Source of the DNA: Bacilli bacterium
GTDB taxonomy: Bacteria > Bacillota > Bacilli > Alicyclobacillales > SLC66
NCBI GenBank assembly: GCA_013044175.1
Contig: JABEUY010000141.1
Span: 1 to 47,074, forward strand
Length of the DNA stretch: 47,074 nucleotides
Direction of reading: 5' to 3'
A program made the translations under genes and the position numbers. Positions 1 through 10,860 of the stretch are shown here, piece after piece; positions within the stretch are counted from its first letter, which is position 1; each line of letters begins with the position of its first letter. The notes under the pieces are model-generated. The model was not told the origin of the DNA and did not search any database. It saw nothing but the letters and a program-made list of their open reading frames with translations.

Positions 1-197
1 GCATATTTACGAAGCGCTGAGTTCGGTTTTTTCGGCGTCAGTGTACCTACGCGGGTGCATACACCACGTTTTTGTGGTGATGGAATATCCGTTTGTTCTT
101 TGTGCAAGCTATTCAAGCCTTTTTGTAAGGCGGGAGCACTGGATTTCTCTTGGATTGCCAGGCGGCCTTTACGAACCAATTGGTTAATTGTCGGCAC
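1..197 (-). CDS. rpsL: 30S ribosomal protein S12, 5' part (cut by window edge)
   Basis: The minus strand reads a protein starting [12 protein letters not shown] and running on through the S12 signature [11 protein letters not shown] before leaving the window after about 65 residues. S12 is a small-subunit decoding-centre protein. The start is GTG at 197-195, with a strong GGAGGTG ribosome-binding site at 204-210, 6 bases upstream. In Bacillus an L7Ae-like gene lies between rpoC and rpsL; none is present here, and rpsL instead has its own promoter after the rpoC terminator. Identification is from direct reading of the well-known N-terminus. Confidence 0.96.
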   Translation of the reverse strand, partial: MPTINQLVRKGRLAIQEKSSAPALQKGLNSLHKEQTDIPSPQKRGVCTRVGTLTPKKPNSALRKY

Positions 198-218
198 GAG
201 CTGCACCTCCTTCCAGTT

Positions 219-237
219 TATCGCATTCAATGCGATA
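219..237 (-). repeat. 19-bp perfect dyad in the rpsL leader
   Basis: TATCGCATT-C-AATGCGATA is a 9+9 bp inverted repeat around one central base, ending 8 bases upstream of the rpsL ribosome-binding site. As RNA it could fold as a 7-bp hairpin with a 5-nt loop. As DNA it has the form of a dimeric operator. Its function is unknown. Confidence 0.6.
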
Positions 238-340
238 GACAAAATCATTCTGTAGCGTTTGTATGGCTCATTATAAGGCCACAGATCCTGGTGATTCATT
301 TTTCGGGTAAAAACTTTCCCTAGCAACGGCACACTGACGA

Positions 341-370
341 ATAGTATCACTTTCTTCACCATGTTGTCAA
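341..370 (-). promoter_or_regulatory. sigma-A type promoter for rpsL
   Basis: On the minus strand TTGACA (370-365) is followed after 18 bases by TACTAT (346-341). This lies just downstream of the rpoC terminator hairpin, so the str operon can be initiated independently of rpoBC. The predicted leader to the rpsL GTG is roughly 135 nt, unusually long. Confidence 0.7.
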
Positions 371-376
371 GGACAA

Positions 377-412
377 GAAAACACGCCAGACAATTTTAAC
401 TGGCGTGTTTTC
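377..412 (-). terminator. rho-independent terminator after rpoC
   Basis: A perfect 13-bp inverted repeat (arms 377-389 and 400-412, 10-base loop) sits 24 bases past the rpoC stop. On the minus strand the second arm ends in GTGTTTTC followed by TTGTCC, a short U-rich tail. It probably separates rpoC from rpsL. Confidence 0.8.
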
Positions 413-436
413 AAGATGCTGTTTTGACTTAGTTAC

Positions 437-3400
437 TTATTCTACATGGTTGATGACATCCATGGCCTTGTCTTGCGCTTCTTCATGATTCGATTGCATC
501 GACTCTTCGTATTCTTCTTCGAGGGTATCGATCATGCGTATGCTGCGATAGCGTGACATACCTGTACCAGCCGGTATCAATTTACCGATGATAACATTTT
601 CTTTAAGACCGATTAAGCGATCAACCTTACCTTTAATCGCCGCTTCCGTCAATACGCGCGTCGTCTCTTGGAACGACGCAGCCGATAAGAAGGAATCTGT
701 CTCCAACGATGCTTTGGTAATCCCTAATAAAGCGGCACGCGCTACAGCAGGTTCTCCACCGGACAATAACGCTTTTTTGTTAGCTTCTTCGTAATCGAAG
801 AGATCAACATAGGTGCCTGGTAACAATTCGGTCGTTCCACTATCGACGATACGTACTTTGCGCATCATCTGCCGAACCATCACTTCAACGTGCTTATCGT
901 TGATATCCACACCTTGTAGACGATAGACGCGTTGGACTTCGCGCAGCAAGTAGTTCTGTACACCGCGTAATCCTTTGACACGAAGCATTTCTTTCGGATC
1001 GACAGAGCCCTCGGTCAATTCATCACCAGCTTGTAGAACCGTACCTTTTGTAACACGAATACGCGAGCCATAAGGAACATTGTAGACTTTCGTCTCAGCT
1101 TCTCCACTGACTTCGATTTCGCGTTTGTCTTTGACTTCGCGAACTTCCGTTACCGTCCCCGCAATCTCAGTAATCGTGGCTTGCCCTTTCGGATTACGCG
1201 CTTCAAAAAGTTCTTGAATACGCGGCAGACCTTGGGTGATATCATCTCCGGCAACACCACCGGTATGGAACGTACGCATCGTTAACTGGGTTCCTGGTTC
1301 ACCGATTGATTGCGCAGCGATAATACCGACAGCTTCACCGATCTCAACCATTTTACCTGTCGCGAGGTTACGTCCATAACAACGGATACATACGCCATGA
1401 TGAGTGCGGCAGGTCAATACGGAACGGATTGTCACTTGTTTGATTTGTGCAGCAATGATTTCACGTGCTATTGCCTCATCGATCAATTCATTTTTATCGA
1501 CGAGAATTTCGCCCGTTTCAGGGTGTTTGACCGCAAGGAATACAACACGACCAACGATACGATCAAACAGATCTTCGATGACTTCTCGACCATCACGCAT
1601 TTCATCAACTGTAATACCACGATCCGTTCCGCAATCGATCTGGCGTACAATCGTATCTTGCGCCACATCGACAAGACGTCTTGTCAGATAACCAGAGTCA
1701 GCAGTACGAAGCGCTGTATCAGCAAGACCTTTACGAGCGCCGTGCGTCGAGATAAAGTACTCGAGCACCGTTAACCCTTCACGGAAGTTTGATTTAATCG
1801 GTAATTCAATGATCCGTCCAGAAGGATTCGCCATCAAACCGCGCATACCAGCAAGCTGCGTGATCTGCGAAACCGAACCACGAGCACCTGAATTGGCCAT
1901 CATATAAATGGGGTTAAACCGATCTAACGAATCCATCAGCGTGTTGGTCAGTTCGTCTTTCGCATTGCTCCAGATGCTAATAAAACGATTGTAACGTTCT
2001 TCTTCCGTGATCAAACCACGACGATATTGCATAAGCACTTTATCTTCTTTTTGCTCAGCTTCACCAAGGATTAACTGTTTTTGACCCGGGACATAGATAT
2101 CAGCCACACTGATCGTAATACCTGCTTTGGTCGAATACTGAAAACCAAGCCGTTTAACACGGTCGAGAATCTCGGCAGTTCTTGTTGTGCCATAACGGCT
2201 GAAACATTCACCGATGATCGAGCCAAGGAAGGACTTGACGACGGCACCCTTATAAGGAAGTGCCGAGATGATTTCGCTGATGTTAACGCCTTTTTCAAAG
2301 ATAAAGTAATCATCCGGCGTGCCATGCAGTAAATTTTTTCGATCAGCTACATTGATAAATGGAAATTCTTCCGGGAAGATCTCGTTGAAAATCAATTTAC
2401 CAACTGTCGTGATGAACAAGGCTTGCCATTGTTTATCAGAAAACGAGGTTTTCTTGATCGTTTTCGTCGGGATGGCAATACGTGAATGAAGCGTGATTTG
2501 TCCACTATGATAAGCGAGCAATGCTTCATCCATGGAAGTAAATATACTGCCTTCACCAGGATCACCTTGACGCTCAATCGTAAGATAATACGATCCGAGA
2601 ACCATATCTTGCGTCGGCGTTACGACAGGTTTACCGTCTTTCGGATTCAAAATATTGTGCGCAGCGAGCATCAATAACCGAGCTTCCGCTTGCGCTTCTG
2701 CAGCAAGAGGTACGTGAACAGCCATCTGGTCACCATCAAAGTCGGCGTTATACGCTGTACAGACGAGCGGATGCAGCTTAATGGCGCGACCTGCAACGAG
2801 AATCGGTTCAAAAGCCTGAATACCAAGTCGGTGCAACGTAGGAGCACGATTTAACAAGACAGGATGTTCTGTGATCACCTGTTCTAGAACGTCCCAAACT
2901 TCTGGTGAAACGCGTTCTACTTTGCGCTTGGCGCTTTTAATGTTGTGAGCAAGTCCTTGAGCGACAAGTTCTTTCATCACAAACGGTTTAAACAATTCGA
3001 GCGCCATCTCTTTAGGCAATCCGCATTGATACATCTTCAATTCAGGACCGACAACGATAACGGAACGACCAGAGTAGTCAACGCGTTTGCCGAGCAGATT
3101 CTGGCGAAAACGACCTTGTTTCCCTTTAAGCATGTGCGATAGCGACTTGAGCGGGCGATTGCCAGGTCCGGTTACAGGACGACCACGTCGGCCGTTATCG
3201 ATCAAGGCATCAACAGCTTCTTGAAGCATCCGCTTTTCATTTTGCACGATAATATCTGGTGCGCCGAGATCAAGCAATTTTTTGAGACGGTTATTACGAT
3301 TGATCACGCGACGATACAGATCGTTTAAATCAGAAGTCGCGAAACGACCACCGTCAAGCTGTACCATCGGTCGCAAATCCGGCGGAATAACCGGAAGTGC

Positions 3401-4087
3401 GTCAAGAATCATCCAACTCGGATCATTCGCCGATTGTTTGAAGGCATCAAGCACTTCAAGCCGTTTTATTGCGCGATTGCGACGCTGACCTTGGACAGAA
3501 CGCAATTCTTCGCGCAACTGCTCAATTTCACGATCCAAATCGATGTCGAGCAATAATTTCTTGATCGCTTCAGCGCCCATACCTGCTTGAAAGGCCAATC
3601 CATAACGCTCGCGATTGGAACGATATTCTTTCTCAGAAAGCAATTGTTTCTTTTCAAGTGGCGTATCCCCTGGGTCAGTGACCACATACGCTGCAAAATA
3701 GATCACTTCTTCAAGTGAACGCGGTGACATATCAAGAACCAAACCCATTCGACTCGGAATGCCTTTGAAATACCAGATATGGCTGACCGGAGCCGCCAAT
3801 TCGATATGCCCCATCCGTTCACGGCGAACTTTTGCTTTGGTGACCTCTACGCCGCAACGATCACAGACAACGCCTTTGTACCGAACCCGTTTGTACTTAC
3901 CGCAGTGACATTCCCAGTCCCTCGTTGGACCGAAGATCTTTTCACAGAACAGCCCTTCTTTTTCGGGACGTAACGTACGATAGTTAATCGTTTCTGGCTT
4001 TTTCACTTCGCCGTGAGACCAGGAGCGAATCTTTTCGGGTGAAGCAAGACCGATCTTCATATATTCGAAGTTATTGACATCTAGCAA
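437..4087 (-). CDS. rpoC: DNA-directed RNA polymerase subunit beta'
   Basis: This is the beta' subunit, which carries the catalytic centre of RNA polymerase. Numbered from the chosen start (1216 aa), the N-terminal zinc ribbon is C60/C62/C75/C78, the metal-chelating loop NADFDGDQ holds D449, D451 and D453, and a second zinc site uses C819, C893, C900 and C903. The length matches Bacillus beta'. The longest frame begins with GTG at 4096, but that GTG lies inside the ribosome-binding site GAGGGAG (4102-4096). TTG at 4087 is 8 bases downstream of that site and gives MLDVNNFEY, the Bacillus N-terminus. The rpoB stop lies only 15 bases upstream, so the two are co-transcribed. A terminator follows. 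Confidence 0.97.
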   Translation of the reverse strand: MLDVNNFEYMKIGLASPEKIRSWSHGEVKKPETINYRTLRPEKEGLFCEKIFGPTRDWECHCGKYKRVRYKGVVCDRCGVEVTKAKVRRERMGHIELAAPVSHIWYFKGIPSRMGLVLDMSPRSLEEVIYFAAYVVTDPGDTPLEKKQLLSEKEYRSNRERYGLAFQAGMGAEAIKKLLLDIDLDREIEQLREELRSVQGQRRNRAIKRLEVLDAFKQSANDPSWMILDALPVIPPDLRPMVQLDGGRFATSDLNDLYRRVINRNNRLKKLLDLGAPDIIVQNEKRMLQEAVDALIDNGRRGRPVTGPGNRPLKSLSHMLKGKQGRFRQNLLGKRVDYSGRSVIVVGPELKMYQCGLPKEMALELFKPFVMKELVAQGLAHNIKSAKRKVERVSPEVWDVLEQVITEHPVLLNRAPTLHRLGIQAFEPILVAGRAIKLHPLVCTAYNADFDGDQMAVHVPLAAEAQAEARLLMLAAHNILNPKDGKPVVTPTQDMVLGSYYLTIERQGDPGEGSIFTSMDEALLAYHSGQITLHSRIAIPTKTIKKTSFSDKQWQALFITTVGKLIFNEIFPEEFPFINVADRKNLLHGTPDDYFIFEKGVNISEIISALPYKGAVVKSFLGSIIGECFSRYGTTRTAEILDRVKRLGFQYSTKAGITISVADIYVPGQKQLILGEAEQKEDKVLMQYRRGLITEEERYNRFISIWSNAKDELTNTLMDSLDRFNPIYMMANSGARGSVSQITQLAGMRGLMANPSGRIIELPIKSNFREGLTVLEYFISTHGARKGLADTALRTADSGYLTRRLVDVAQDTIVRQIDCGTDRGITVDEMRDGREVIEDLFDRIVGRVVFLAVKHPETGEILVDKNELIDEAIAREIIAAQIKQVTIRSVLTCRTHHGVCIRCYGRNLATGKMVEIGEAVGIIAAQSIGEPGTQLTMRTFHTGGVAGDDITQGLPRIQELFEARNPKGQATITEIAGTVTEVREVKDKREIEVSGEAETKVYNVPYGSRIRVTKGTVLQAGDELTEGSVDPKEMLRVKGLRGVQNYLLREVQRVYRLQGVDINDKHVEVMVRQMMRKVRIVDSGTTELLPGTYVDLFDYEEANKKALLSGGEPAVARAALLGITKASLETDSFLSAASFQETTRVLTEAAIKGKVDRLIGLKENVIIGKLIPAGTGMSRYRSIRMIDTLEEEYEESMQSNHEEAQDKAMDVINHVE

Positions 4088-4095
4088 AAAGGTCA

Positions 4096-4102
4096 CTCCC
4101 TC
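4096..4102 (-). promoter_or_regulatory. ribosome-binding site that fixes the rpoC start
   Basis: GAGGGAG on the minus strand overlaps the upstream GTG codon and lies 8 bases from TTG at 4087. This makes TTG the plausible initiator. Confidence 0.8.
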
Positions 4103-7100
4103 TTAGTCTTCGCCGACCTCTCGCATTTCCAGGCTGAAGTTGAGTTTCTCCGACGTGTCTTCTTCATCCTCATCGATTTCTTTCATCGCGATCTCTTGTT
4201 CATCTTCAGCGAGAATCTTTACGTCTAAACCAAGACTTTGCAATTCCTTGATCAATACCTTAAATGATTCAGGAACGCCCGGTTCAGGTACATTTTCACC
4301 CTTAACGATCGCTTCGTAGGTTTTCACACGGCCGACGACATCGTCCGACTTCACGGTTAAAATTTCTTGCAGCGTGTATGCAGCGCCATAAGCTTCGAGC
4401 GCCCATACTTCCATCTCACCAAAACGCTGTCCACCAAATTGTGCTTTACCACCGAGCGGCTGTTGCGTGACCAGCGAGTATGGACCAGTAGAACGAGCAT
4501 GAATTTTATCATCGACAAGATGGTGAAGTTTTAACATGTAGACATAACCGACGGTTACCCGACCATCAAAGCGTTCACCAGTACGACCGTCATAAAGCAC
4601 GGTCTTTCCATCGCGAGCAAGTCCCGCTTCTTCTAGAGCATCAAACACATCATTTTCATGAGCGCCATCAAAAACTGGGGTCGCGACATGGATACCTAGT
4701 GCTTTAGCTGCCATACCTAAATGCGTCTCGAGTACCTGTCCGATATTCATCCGTGAAGGAACACCAAGCGGATTCAACACGACATTGACAGGCGTACCAT
4801 CAGGCAAGAAAGGCATATCTTCTTCTGCCATGATACGAGCGACAACACCCTTGTTACCGTGCCGTCCAGCCATTTTATCGCCTTCAGAGATTTTACGTTT
4901 TTGCGCGATGTAGACACGTACAAGTTGGTTGACACCCGGCGGTAATTCATCCCCATTTTCACGCGTAAACACCTTGACATCGACGATAATGCCTGCGCCA
5001 CCGTTAGGTACACGTTGCGAAGTATCACGTACTTCGCGCGCTTTTTCACCAAAAATCGCGTGAAGCAATCTTTCCTCTGCCGTTAACTCGGTCACACCTT
5101 TAGGCGTAACTTTACCGACGAGGATATCACCGGCAAAAATCTCAGCACCGATACGGATTATCCCTCGATCATCGAGATTGCGTAACGCATCCTCCCCGAC
5201 ATTCGGGATATCGCGTGTAATTTCTTCAGGTCCAAGTTTGGTATCTCGCGCTTCACATTCGTATTCTTCAATGTGAATCGATGTATAGACATCTTCTTTC
5301 ACGAGTTTTTCACTCAGCAAAATAGCATCTTCGTAGTTGTACCCTTCCCACGTCATAAAGGCGACAAGAATGTTGCGTCCAAGTGCCAATTCGCCGTTAT
5401 CCGTCGCCGGGCCATCTGCGATAATGTCACCTTTAAGCACTTTTTCCCCAACGCGCACAAGCGGACGTTGATTGATACAAGTACCCTGGTTGGAACGCAT
5501 AAACTTGGCGACTTTATAGCGATCCAAGTTACCATTGACCAGTTGCCCATCGACTTCATGTTGCGTACGCACTAAGATTTCATTGGCTGTCACGCGTTCT
5601 ACGAAGCCAGAACGTTTCGCGACAATAGCAACACCAGAGTCTTTCGCGGCTTTGTATTCCATACCCGTACCAACATAAGGGGCTTCCGTGACGAGAAGCG
5701 GTACTGCTTGGCGTTGCATGTTTGAACCCATCAATGCACGGTTCGCATCGTCATTTTCAAGAAAAGGAATCATCGCAGTAGCAACCGAGACAACCTGCTT
5801 AGGCGATACGTCAACATAGTCGACACGCACTTTTGGCATCGTCAAAATATCACCGCGATAGCGTACGATCTGTTCATCTTCTACAAACTTACCTTGTGCA
5901 TCGAGTTTCGCCACCGCTTGCCCGATGACATAGGCGTCCTCTTCATCGGCCGTTAAATAATCGATGTGATCCGTAATAACACCTGTGTCCGGATCGATGC
6001 GCCGATACGGCGTTTCAATAAAGCCGTATTCATTGATTCTCGCATACGAAGACAAACTGTTAATCAAACCGATGTTCGGACCTTCTGGCGTTTCAATCGG
6101 ACACATACGACCATAATGCGAAGGGTGGACGTCACGCACTTCAAAACCTGCACGCTCACGCGTCAAACCGCCTGGTCCAAGTGCAGACAGACGACGTTTG
6201 TGCGTTAATTCTGCAAGCGGGTTCGTCTGATCCATGAACTGCGATAACTGCGAACTACCGAAGAATTCTTTGATCGCAGCGATCACAGGACGAATGTTGA
6301 TCAACGCTTGTGGCGTGATCGCATTCGCATCTTGAATCGACATACGTTCGCGAACTACGCGTTCCATGCGTGATAATCCGATACGAAATTGATTTTGTAA
6401 AAGTTCGCCGACAGAACGCAGACGACGATTGCCCAAATGGTCAATATCGTCCGTTACGCCGACGCCGTGAAGCAGATCCATAAAGTAGCTGATCGATGAT
6501 ACGATATCAGCTGGCGTGATATGCTTTACAGCTTTATCGATCAAACCATTGCCGATTACTTTAATTGGTTTACCATCCTCGACCTGACTGAAGATCAAGA
6601 TCTCTTGAACACTTACGTTCGAATCTTCCGTCAAGCTTGTTCCAAGTCGGTAAGAACGACCATTAAGGCCACTTTCAAGGTACGGCAATAATTTGTCGAG
6701 CAGTCGTCGATCGATCAATTGACCAGCTTCGGCGAGAACTTCACCCGTTTCTTGGTCGATGAGCGTTTCGGCAAGTCGTTGATTCAGCAAGCGATTTTTA
6801 AGGTGTAATTTTTTGTTGATCTTATAACGCCCGACATTCGCAAGATCATAGCGTTTCGGATCAAAAAACCGGGAAGCCAACAAATTACGCGCATTTTCTG
6901 CCGTTGGTGGTTCACCGGGACGCAAACGCTCGTAAATTTCTTGTAAGGCTTTCTCGGACGAATCCGTGTTATCTTTCTCAAGGGTATTGCGAAGATAATC
7001 ATCTTCACCCAAGAGATTGACGATTTCAGCATCACTTGAAAAACCGAGTGCGCGAAGCAACACGGTTACCGGGATCTTGCGCGTACGGTCAATACGCACA

Positions 7101-7639
7101 TAGATAATATCTTTCGCATCCGTCTCTAATTCTAACCATGCCCCGCGATTCGGGATCACCGTTGCACTGAAAGTGCGTTTGCCATTTTTATCGATCTTCG
7201 CATTAAAATAAACACTAGGGGAACGAACAAGCTGACTGACGATAACACGTTCAGCACCGTTGATGATGAATGTGCCCGTCTCTGTCATCAAGGGGAAATC
7301 ACCCATGAAGACTTCTTGTTCTTTTACTTCGCCAGTTTCGCGATTTAATAAGCGAACTTTGACGCGAAGTGGTGCTGCATAGGTTACATCGCGTTCTTTC
7401 GATTCATCAACGCTATACTTCGGTTCACCAAGGCTGTAGTCGATAAACTCCAGCACGAGATTCCCCGTAAAGTCTTGAATCGGCGAGATATCCTGAAACA
7501 TCTCCCGTAAACCATCACGCAAAAACCATTCGTAAGATTTTTGCTGAATCTCGATCAGATTCGGTAATTCCAAGACTTCCGCCACTCGGGAGTACGTCCT
7601 GCGTGCGCGCCGTCCGTACTGCTCAACGTGTCCTTGCAA
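4103..7639 (-). CDS. rpoB: DNA-directed RNA polymerase subunit beta
   Basis: This is the beta subunit of RNA polymerase, 1178 aa from the chosen start. Near-identity to Bacillus RpoB is evident throughout, for example [41 protein letters not shown] and the C-terminal acidic tail. The rifampicin region around [18 protein letters not shown] and [10 protein letters not shown] carries the common sensitive residues. The longest frame starts at GTG 7648, but GAGGGG (7653-7648) overlaps that codon. TTG at 7639 lies 8 bases downstream and yields [11 protein letters not shown], which aligns with the TTG-initiated start of B. subtilis RpoB. The gene has its own promoter after the methyltransferase gene and is followed closely by rpoC. 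Confidence 0.97.
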   Translation of the reverse strand: MQGHVEQYGRRARRTYSRVAEVLELPNLIEIQQKSYEWFLRDGLREMFQDISPIQDFTGNLVLEFIDYSLGEPKYSVDESKERDVTYAAPLRVKVRLLNRETGEVKEQEVFMGDFPLMTETGTFIINGAERVIVSQLVRSPSVYFNAKIDKNGKRTFSATVIPNRGAWLELETDAKDIIYVRIDRTRKIPVTVLLRALGFSSDAEIVNLLGEDDYLRNTLEKDNTDSSEKALQEIYERLRPGEPPTAENARNLLASRFFDPKRYDLANVGRYKINKKLHLKNRLLNQRLAETLIDQETGEVLAEAGQLIDRRLLDKLLPYLESGLNGRSYRLGTSLTEDSNVSVQEILIFSQVEDGKPIKVIGNGLIDKAVKHITPADIVSSISYFMDLLHGVGVTDDIDHLGNRRLRSVGELLQNQFRIGLSRMERVVRERMSIQDANAITPQALINIRPVIAAIKEFFGSSQLSQFMDQTNPLAELTHKRRLSALGPGGLTRERAGFEVRDVHPSHYGRMCPIETPEGPNIGLINSLSSYARINEYGFIETPYRRIDPDTGVITDHIDYLTADEEDAYVIGQAVAKLDAQGKFVEDEQIVRYRGDILTMPKVRVDYVDVSPKQVVSVATAMIPFLENDDANRALMGSNMQRQAVPLLVTEAPYVGTGMEYKAAKDSGVAIVAKRSGFVERVTANEILVRTQHEVDGQLVNGNLDRYKVAKFMRSNQGTCINQRPLVRVGEKVLKGDIIADGPATDNGELALGRNILVAFMTWEGYNYEDAILLSEKLVKEDVYTSIHIEEYECEARDTKLGPEEITRDIPNVGEDALRNLDDRGIIRIGAEIFAGDILVGKVTPKGVTELTAEERLLHAIFGEKAREVRDTSQRVPNGGAGIIVDVKVFTRENGDELPPGVNQLVRVYIAQKRKISEGDKMAGRHGNKGVVARIMAEEDMPFLPDGTPVNVVLNPLGVPSRMNIGQVLETHLGMAAKALGIHVATPVFDGAHENDVFDALEEAGLARDGKTVLYDGRTGERFDGRVTVGYVYMLKLHHLVDDKIHARSTGPYSLVTQQPLGGKAQFGGQRFGEMEVWALEAYGAAYTLQEILTVKSDDVVGRVKTYEAIVKGENVPEPGVPESFKVLIKELQSLGLDVKILAEDEQEIAMKEIDEDEEDTSEKLNFSLEMREVGED

Positions 7640-7647
7640 ATCGGTCA

Positions 7648-7653
7648 CCCCTC
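7648..7653 (-). promoter_or_regulatory. ribosome-binding site that fixes the rpoB start
   Basis: GAGGGG abuts and includes the first base of the upstream GTG, and lies 8 bases from TTG at 7639. This is the same arrangement as at rpoC and rplK. Confidence 0.78.
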
Positions 7654-7680
7654 ATACCAAATTGCTGGCTTCCGTGAAGA

Positions 7681-7713
7681 GAAAACAAAGAAAAACGGGG
7701 TCAATGCGACCTC
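7681..7713 (-). terminator. possible attenuator hairpin in the rpoB leader
   Basis: On the minus strand GGTC/GACC arms (with an outer G-C pair) within 7697-7713 enclose GCATT and are followed by CCGTTTTTCTTTG. The stem is short, so this is at best a weak attenuator or pause between the rpoB promoter and start codon. Confidence 0.35.
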
Positions 7714-7817
7714 ATTTCTCACCTTCGAAGACAGATGTTTACCTTGTGTACTGTTTCTCATAACGACCACTATGCAACAGGGGCATAATATCGCTCATTA
7801 CCATTTAGCATTATTAC

Positions 7818-7846
7818 ACAATACCACGTTCATAAATTCAAGTCAA
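7818..7846 (-). promoter_or_regulatory. sigma-A type promoter for rpoBC
   Basis: TTGACT (7846-7841), a 17-base spacer and TATTGT (7823-7818) on the minus strand lie just past the stop of the methyltransferase gene. The leader to the rpoB start would be about 170 nt. Confidence 0.72.
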
Positions 7847-7856
7847 TAATATTTCT

Positions 7857-8465
7857 TTATTTTCTTTGACGACTTCGGTATACCCGATAACCAGCTGATT
7901 TAGCAATTAAGACCACATCATGAAAAAGCGATTGCAGATAGCGTTCCGACGAATCAGCGCCTTGTTTTTTTTGAATGACAATATAAAAAGCACCATCATC
8001 CGTTACATGCTCAGCCGCTTCACGATACAAACGAAAGATCGTCTCTTTTCCCGCACGAATCGGCGGATTCAATAAGATCGCTTGAAAATATTGCGAGGCA
8101 TCGAAATCTTTTAAGCCATCCCCAACATGAATCGTGGTACGATCCAATACAGCATTTTTCTTCGCGTTTTGCCGGGCTAATCCTACTGCGCGTTCATTGC
8201 GATCGATCATCCACACCTGGCTTAAAGGATAAGTGAGCGCTAAGGTAATTCCCACCGGACCATAACCGCAGCCAAGATCGAGGATCGTAACCGGTTCGTT
8301 CAATTGCACCGATTCAATTAAAAGTTGCGTGCCATAATCGATCTTCCCTCGACTAAATACCCCGTGATCCGTATAGAGTTTAAGACGTTGTCCCTTCACC
8401 GTCGCCTCAAATAGCACTGGATCCGAGGTGCTATGAGGTTCATCACTGTAATAATGGTCCGTCAT
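7857..8465 (-). CDS. class I SAM-dependent methyltransferase, RsmC-like (YbxB family)
   Basis: This 202-aa protein is the YbxB-type methyltransferase normally found between rplL and rpoB in Bacilli. It shows SAM-binding motif I DLGCGYGPVG near residues 63-72 and the N6/N2-methyltransferase motif IV NPPIRAGKE near 133-141, as in 16S rRNA guanine-N2 methyltransferases of the RsmC/RlmG group. NPPI followed by G-K is characteristic of that group. It is about half the length of E. coli RsmC and corresponds to its C-terminal catalytic domain. The ATG is preceded by GGGGGATACA. It lies just downstream of the rplL terminator, so expression probably depends on read-through. The rRNA target is inferred from the family. 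Confidence 0.88.
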   Translation of the reverse strand: MTDHYYSDEPHSTSDPVLFEATVKGQRLKLYTDHGVFSRGKIDYGTQLLIESVQLNEPVTILDLGCGYGPVGITLALTYPLSQVWMIDRNERAVGLARQNAKKNAVLDRTTIHVGDGLKDFDASQYFQAILLNPPIRAGKETIFRLYREAAEHVTDDGAFYIVIQKKQGADSSERYLQSLFHDVVLIAKSAGYRVYRSRQRK

Positions 8466-8485
8466 TGTATCCCCCGTTTTATGAG

Positions 8486-8519
8486 CAAAAAGGGAGGTCT
8501 CGTGAACGAGACACTCCCT
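8486..8519 (-). terminator. rho-independent terminator after rplL
   Basis: The arms AGGGAGTGTCTCGT and ACGAGACCTCCCT (8519-8491) form a long GC-rich stem interrupted by one mismatch, followed on the minus strand by TTTTTGC. It lies 27 bases past the rplL stop. Confidence 0.85.
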
Positions 8520-8546
8520 AAGATGATCGATAAAGAAATACGTCGA

Positions 8547-8912
8547 TTACTTAACTTCGACAGTACCGCCAGCTTCTTCGATTTTCGCTTTGATCGCATC
8601 AGCATCTTCTTTGCTGACTTTTTCTTTAAGCGGTTTTGGTGCGTTATCAACCAATTCTTTAGCTTCTTTCAAGCCGAGACCGGTGACTTCGCGAACCACT
8701 TTGATGACGTTGATTTTGGAAGCGCCAGCGCTTGTCAAGATCGCGTCAAATTCTGTTTGTTCTTCTACAACTTCAGCAGCAGCACCGCCACCGCCAACAG
8801 CAACAGGAGCTGCAGCCGTTACGCCAAATTCTTCTTCAATCGCTTTGACAAGCTCATTCAATTCAAGAACGGTCATCGCTTTAATCGCTTCAATGATTTG
8901 ATCTTTCGTCAA
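8547..8912 (-). CDS. rplL: 50S ribosomal protein L7/L12
   Basis: This 121-aa protein has the standard L7/L12 layout: an N-terminal dimerisation helix ([12 protein letters not shown]), an Ala/Gly/Val-rich hinge at about residues 34-50, and the factor-binding domain with [20 protein letters not shown]. It forms the stalk that recruits translation GTPases and is bound to L10, whose gene is 34 bases upstream. The start is TTG at 8912, preceded by GAGGAGGG with 6 bases of spacing, and no ATG fits better. It is followed by a strong terminator. Confidence 0.97.
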   Translation of the reverse strand: MTKDQIIEAIKAMTVLELNELVKAIEEEFGVTAAAPVAVGGGGAAAEVVEEQTEFDAILTSAGASKINVIKVVREVTGLGLKEAKELVDNAPKPLKEKVSKEDADAIKAKIEEAGGTVEVK

Positions 8913-8946
8913 AATAAACCCTCCTCAATATGTGCAAACCCAGTGA

Positions 8947-9444
8947 TTAGGCACTTGCTGATTCTTTTTGGTCGCTAATTTGTTTAACCGCATAAGCGAA
9001 ATTGCGGACAGGCGCTTGAATAACGCTGAGGAACATCGAGATGAGTCCTTCGCGCGAAGGCAAGGTCGCCAAGGCTTTGACACCTTCGGCATCGATCGCT
9101 TTACCTTCTACAAATCCACCTTTAATCTCAAGCGCTTTATGCGTAGTAGCAAAAGTGTTGAGAATTTTCGCAGGAGCCACAGCATCTTCGATACCAAACG
9201 CAATCGCTGTAGGGCCTGCAAGATATTCTTCAAGACCTTGCGCATTGACTTTTGCTGTTGCCAAACGCGTCAAAGTGTTCTTGATTACGCGAAACTCAAT
9301 TCCTGCTTCACGCAAATTTTTACGCAGTTCCGTGACTTCCGCCACAGTCAGACCGCGATAGTCAGCAACGATGACACTTTTACTTGCAGCTAGCTTTTGT
9401 GCCACTTCTTCGACTAACGCCGCTTTTTCTTCGCGTACACCCAT
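8947..9444 (-). CDS. rplJ: 50S ribosomal protein L10
   Basis: This 165-aa protein has typical L10 sequence: [31 protein letters not shown], and a C-terminal helical segment that anchors L7/L12 dimers. It forms the base of the ribosomal stalk on 23S rRNA. The ATG at 9444 follows GGGAGGTGTATTC. It is preceded by its own promoter and an L10 leader and is followed by rplL. L10, with L12, is the expected ligand of the leader (autogenous control). Confidence 0.97.
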   Translation of the reverse strand: MGVREEKAALVEEVAQKLAASKSVIVADYRGLTVAEVTELRKNLREAGIEFRVIKNTLTRLATAKVNAQGLEEYLAGPTAIAFGIEDAVAPAKILNTFATTHKALEIKGGFVEGKAIDAEGVKALATLPSREGLISMFLSVIQAPVRNFAYAVKQISDQKESASA

Positions 9445-9460
9445 GAATACACCTCCCGAA

Positions 9461-9497
9461 ACAACATAAAGGTCTGCGCTTTTATCAAACGCAGACC
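9461..9497 (-). terminator. terminator-like hairpin of the L10 leader
   Basis: GGTCTGCG and CGCAGACC arms (9497-9490 and 9478-9471) form an 8-bp stem, followed on the minus strand by TTTATGTTGTTT. It is the likely regulated terminator of the leader, although the U-run is weak. Confidence 0.6.
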
Positions 9498-9613
9498 GTG
9501 GATAATCCTAACGCAAGGTTTCAGTGACACCTATCATCTTATGAAAGACGTCAACCTCGGCAGGCATCTATTAAGCTCTAACGAGCACCTGCTGTCTACA
9601 GTTCGACAAAGCC
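9471..9613 (-). ncRNA. L10 (rplJL) leader, autoregulatory mRNA element
   Basis: The minus-strand RNA upstream of rplJ contains the conserved L10-leader core: GTAGACAGCAGGTGC (about 9599-9585), a GCTTAATAGA loop, and the pairing arm CCTGCCGAGG (about 9564-9555). A GC-rich hairpin closes it at 9497-9471. The element binds the L10(L12)4 complex and represses rplJL expression in Bacilli. Position, orientation and core sequence all match. The exact ends are estimated from the predicted transcription start. Confidence 0.85.
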
Positions 9614-9619
9614 TATATG

Positions 9620-9648
9620 ATTTTACTACAACACGCCACGAAAAGCAA
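9620..9648 (-). promoter_or_regulatory. sigma-A type promoter for rplJL
   Basis: TTGCTT (9648-9643), a 17-base spacer and TAAAAT (9625-9620) on the minus strand begin 6 bases past the rplA stop. A start near 9613 gives a leader of about 169 nt that contains the L10 element. Confidence 0.7.
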
Positions 9649-9653
9649 CCGCC

Positions 9654-10358
9654 TTATTCAGCTGTTACACTCGCCGACAAACGTTGTACATTAACGCGGA
9701 TACCAGGTCCCATTGTACTCGTGAAAGTTACATTACGAATATACTGCCCTTTAGCAGCAGCAGGTTTCGCTTTTTGAATCGCACCGACAAGCGCTTGAAA
9801 ATTACCAAGCAAATGTTCGGCCGGGAACGATACTTTACCGAGGACAAGATGGACATTGGCACCTTTGTCCAAGCGATATTCCACTTTACCGGCTTTCACT
9901 TCTTCGACAGCACGACGAACGTCAAATGTGACAGTACCCGTCTTCGGGTTTGGCATCAAACCGCGAGGTCCGAGCACACGACCCAAACGACCAACAGCGG
10001 CCATCATGTCAGGCGTTGCGATCGCAGCATCGAATTCTAACCAACCACCAGCAATGCGATTGATCAAATCATCGTCGCCGACGACATCAGCACCAGCCGC
10101 TTCCGCTTCTTTCGCTTTGTCACCACGAGCAAACACGATAACGCGCACTTCGCGCCCTGTACCGTGAGGCAACACAACAGCACCACGAATTTGTTGGTCA
10201 TTTTTCCGTGGATCTAAGCCAAGGCGAAATGCCACTTCGACAGTACCATCAAATTTAACCGTTGATGTTTTTTGTACGAGTTCCAGCGCTTCAAGCGGAT
10301 CGTAAACTTTGTCACGGTCCACTAACTTTGCTGCCTCTTGATATTTCTTACCAGCCAT
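9654..10358 (-). CDS. rplA: 50S ribosomal protein L1
   Basis: This 234-aa protein is of normal L1 length. It carries the two-domain L1 signature, including [20 protein letters not shown] and the C-terminal [18 protein letters not shown]1 binds 23S rRNA at the mobile stalk near the E site. The ATG at 10358 follows GAGGGAGGTTTCTAACG. It lies 68 bases downstream of rplK, in the same transcript, and the rplJ promoter starts immediately after its stop. Confidence 0.97.
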   Translation of the reverse strand: MAGKKYQEAAKLVDRDKVYDPLEALELVQKTSTVKFDGTVEVAFRLGLDPRKNDQQIRGAVVLPHGTGREVRVIVFARGDKAKEAEAAGADVVGDDDLINRIAGGWLEFDAAIATPDMMAAVGRLGRVLGPRGLMPNPKTGTVTFDVRRAVEEVKAGKVEYRLDKGANVHLVLGKVSFPAEHLLGNFQALVGAIQKAKPAAAKGQYIRNVTFTSTMGPGIRVNVQRLSASVTAE

Positions 10359-10426
10359 TCGTTAGAAACCTCCCTCATCGTGTGGTCTATGGTACAAGTA
10401 CCTCCCACCGTGTTCAAAAGCAGCAA

Positions 10427-10852
10427 TTAGTCAGTGACGACAATACCCATGGAACGAGCTGTGCCTTCAACCATACGCATGGCAGCTTCAACACTTGCAG
10501 CATTCAGATCGACCATTTTTTGTTCCGCGATTTCGCGCACTTTGCCTCTTGTAATCGTACCGACTTTCTTCTTGTTCGGTTCACCAGAACCGGACTCGAT
10601 GCCGATCGCTTTTTTTAAGAGAACAGAAGCAGGCGGCGTCTTAAGTTCAAACGTAAAGGAACGATCTTCATAGACCGTGATAACGACAGGGATGATCATG
10701 CCAGGCTGGTCAGCCGTTCTGGCATTGAACTCCTTACAAAACATCATAATATTAACACCGGCTTGACCCAATGCAGGACCAATCGGCGGTGCTGGAGTGG
10801 CTTTACCCGCAGTAACTTGAAGTTTTACGAGCTTCATGACTTTCTTGGCCAC
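10427..10852 (-). CDS. rplK: 50S ribosomal protein L11
   Basis: This is L11 of the GTPase-associated centre, 141 aa. Typical sequence includes [27 protein letters not shown] and the C-terminal [10 protein letters not shown]. The longest frame opens at a GTG at 10861, but the ribosome-binding site GAGGAGG (10867-10861) overlaps it. The GTG at 10852, 8 bases downstream, gives [13 protein letters not shown], the family N-terminus. The 96 bases separating it from nusG contain a short GC hairpin (GGGTGC/GCGCCC) but no convincing promoter, so co-transcription with nusG is likely. Confidence 0.96.
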   Translation of the reverse strand: MAKKVMKLVKLQVTAGKATPAPPIGPALGQAGVNIMMFCKEFNARTADQPGMIIPVVITVYEDRSFTFELKTPPASVLLKKAIGIESGSGEPNKKKVGTITRGKVREIAEQKMVDLNAASVEAAMRMVEGTARSMGIVVTD

Positions 10853-10860
10853 TTTGCACA

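Noticed and set aside
1310-1774. 154-codon plus-strand open frame
   Set aside because: It is fully antisense to rpoC, has no family sequence and no matching ribosome-binding site; a shadow frame.
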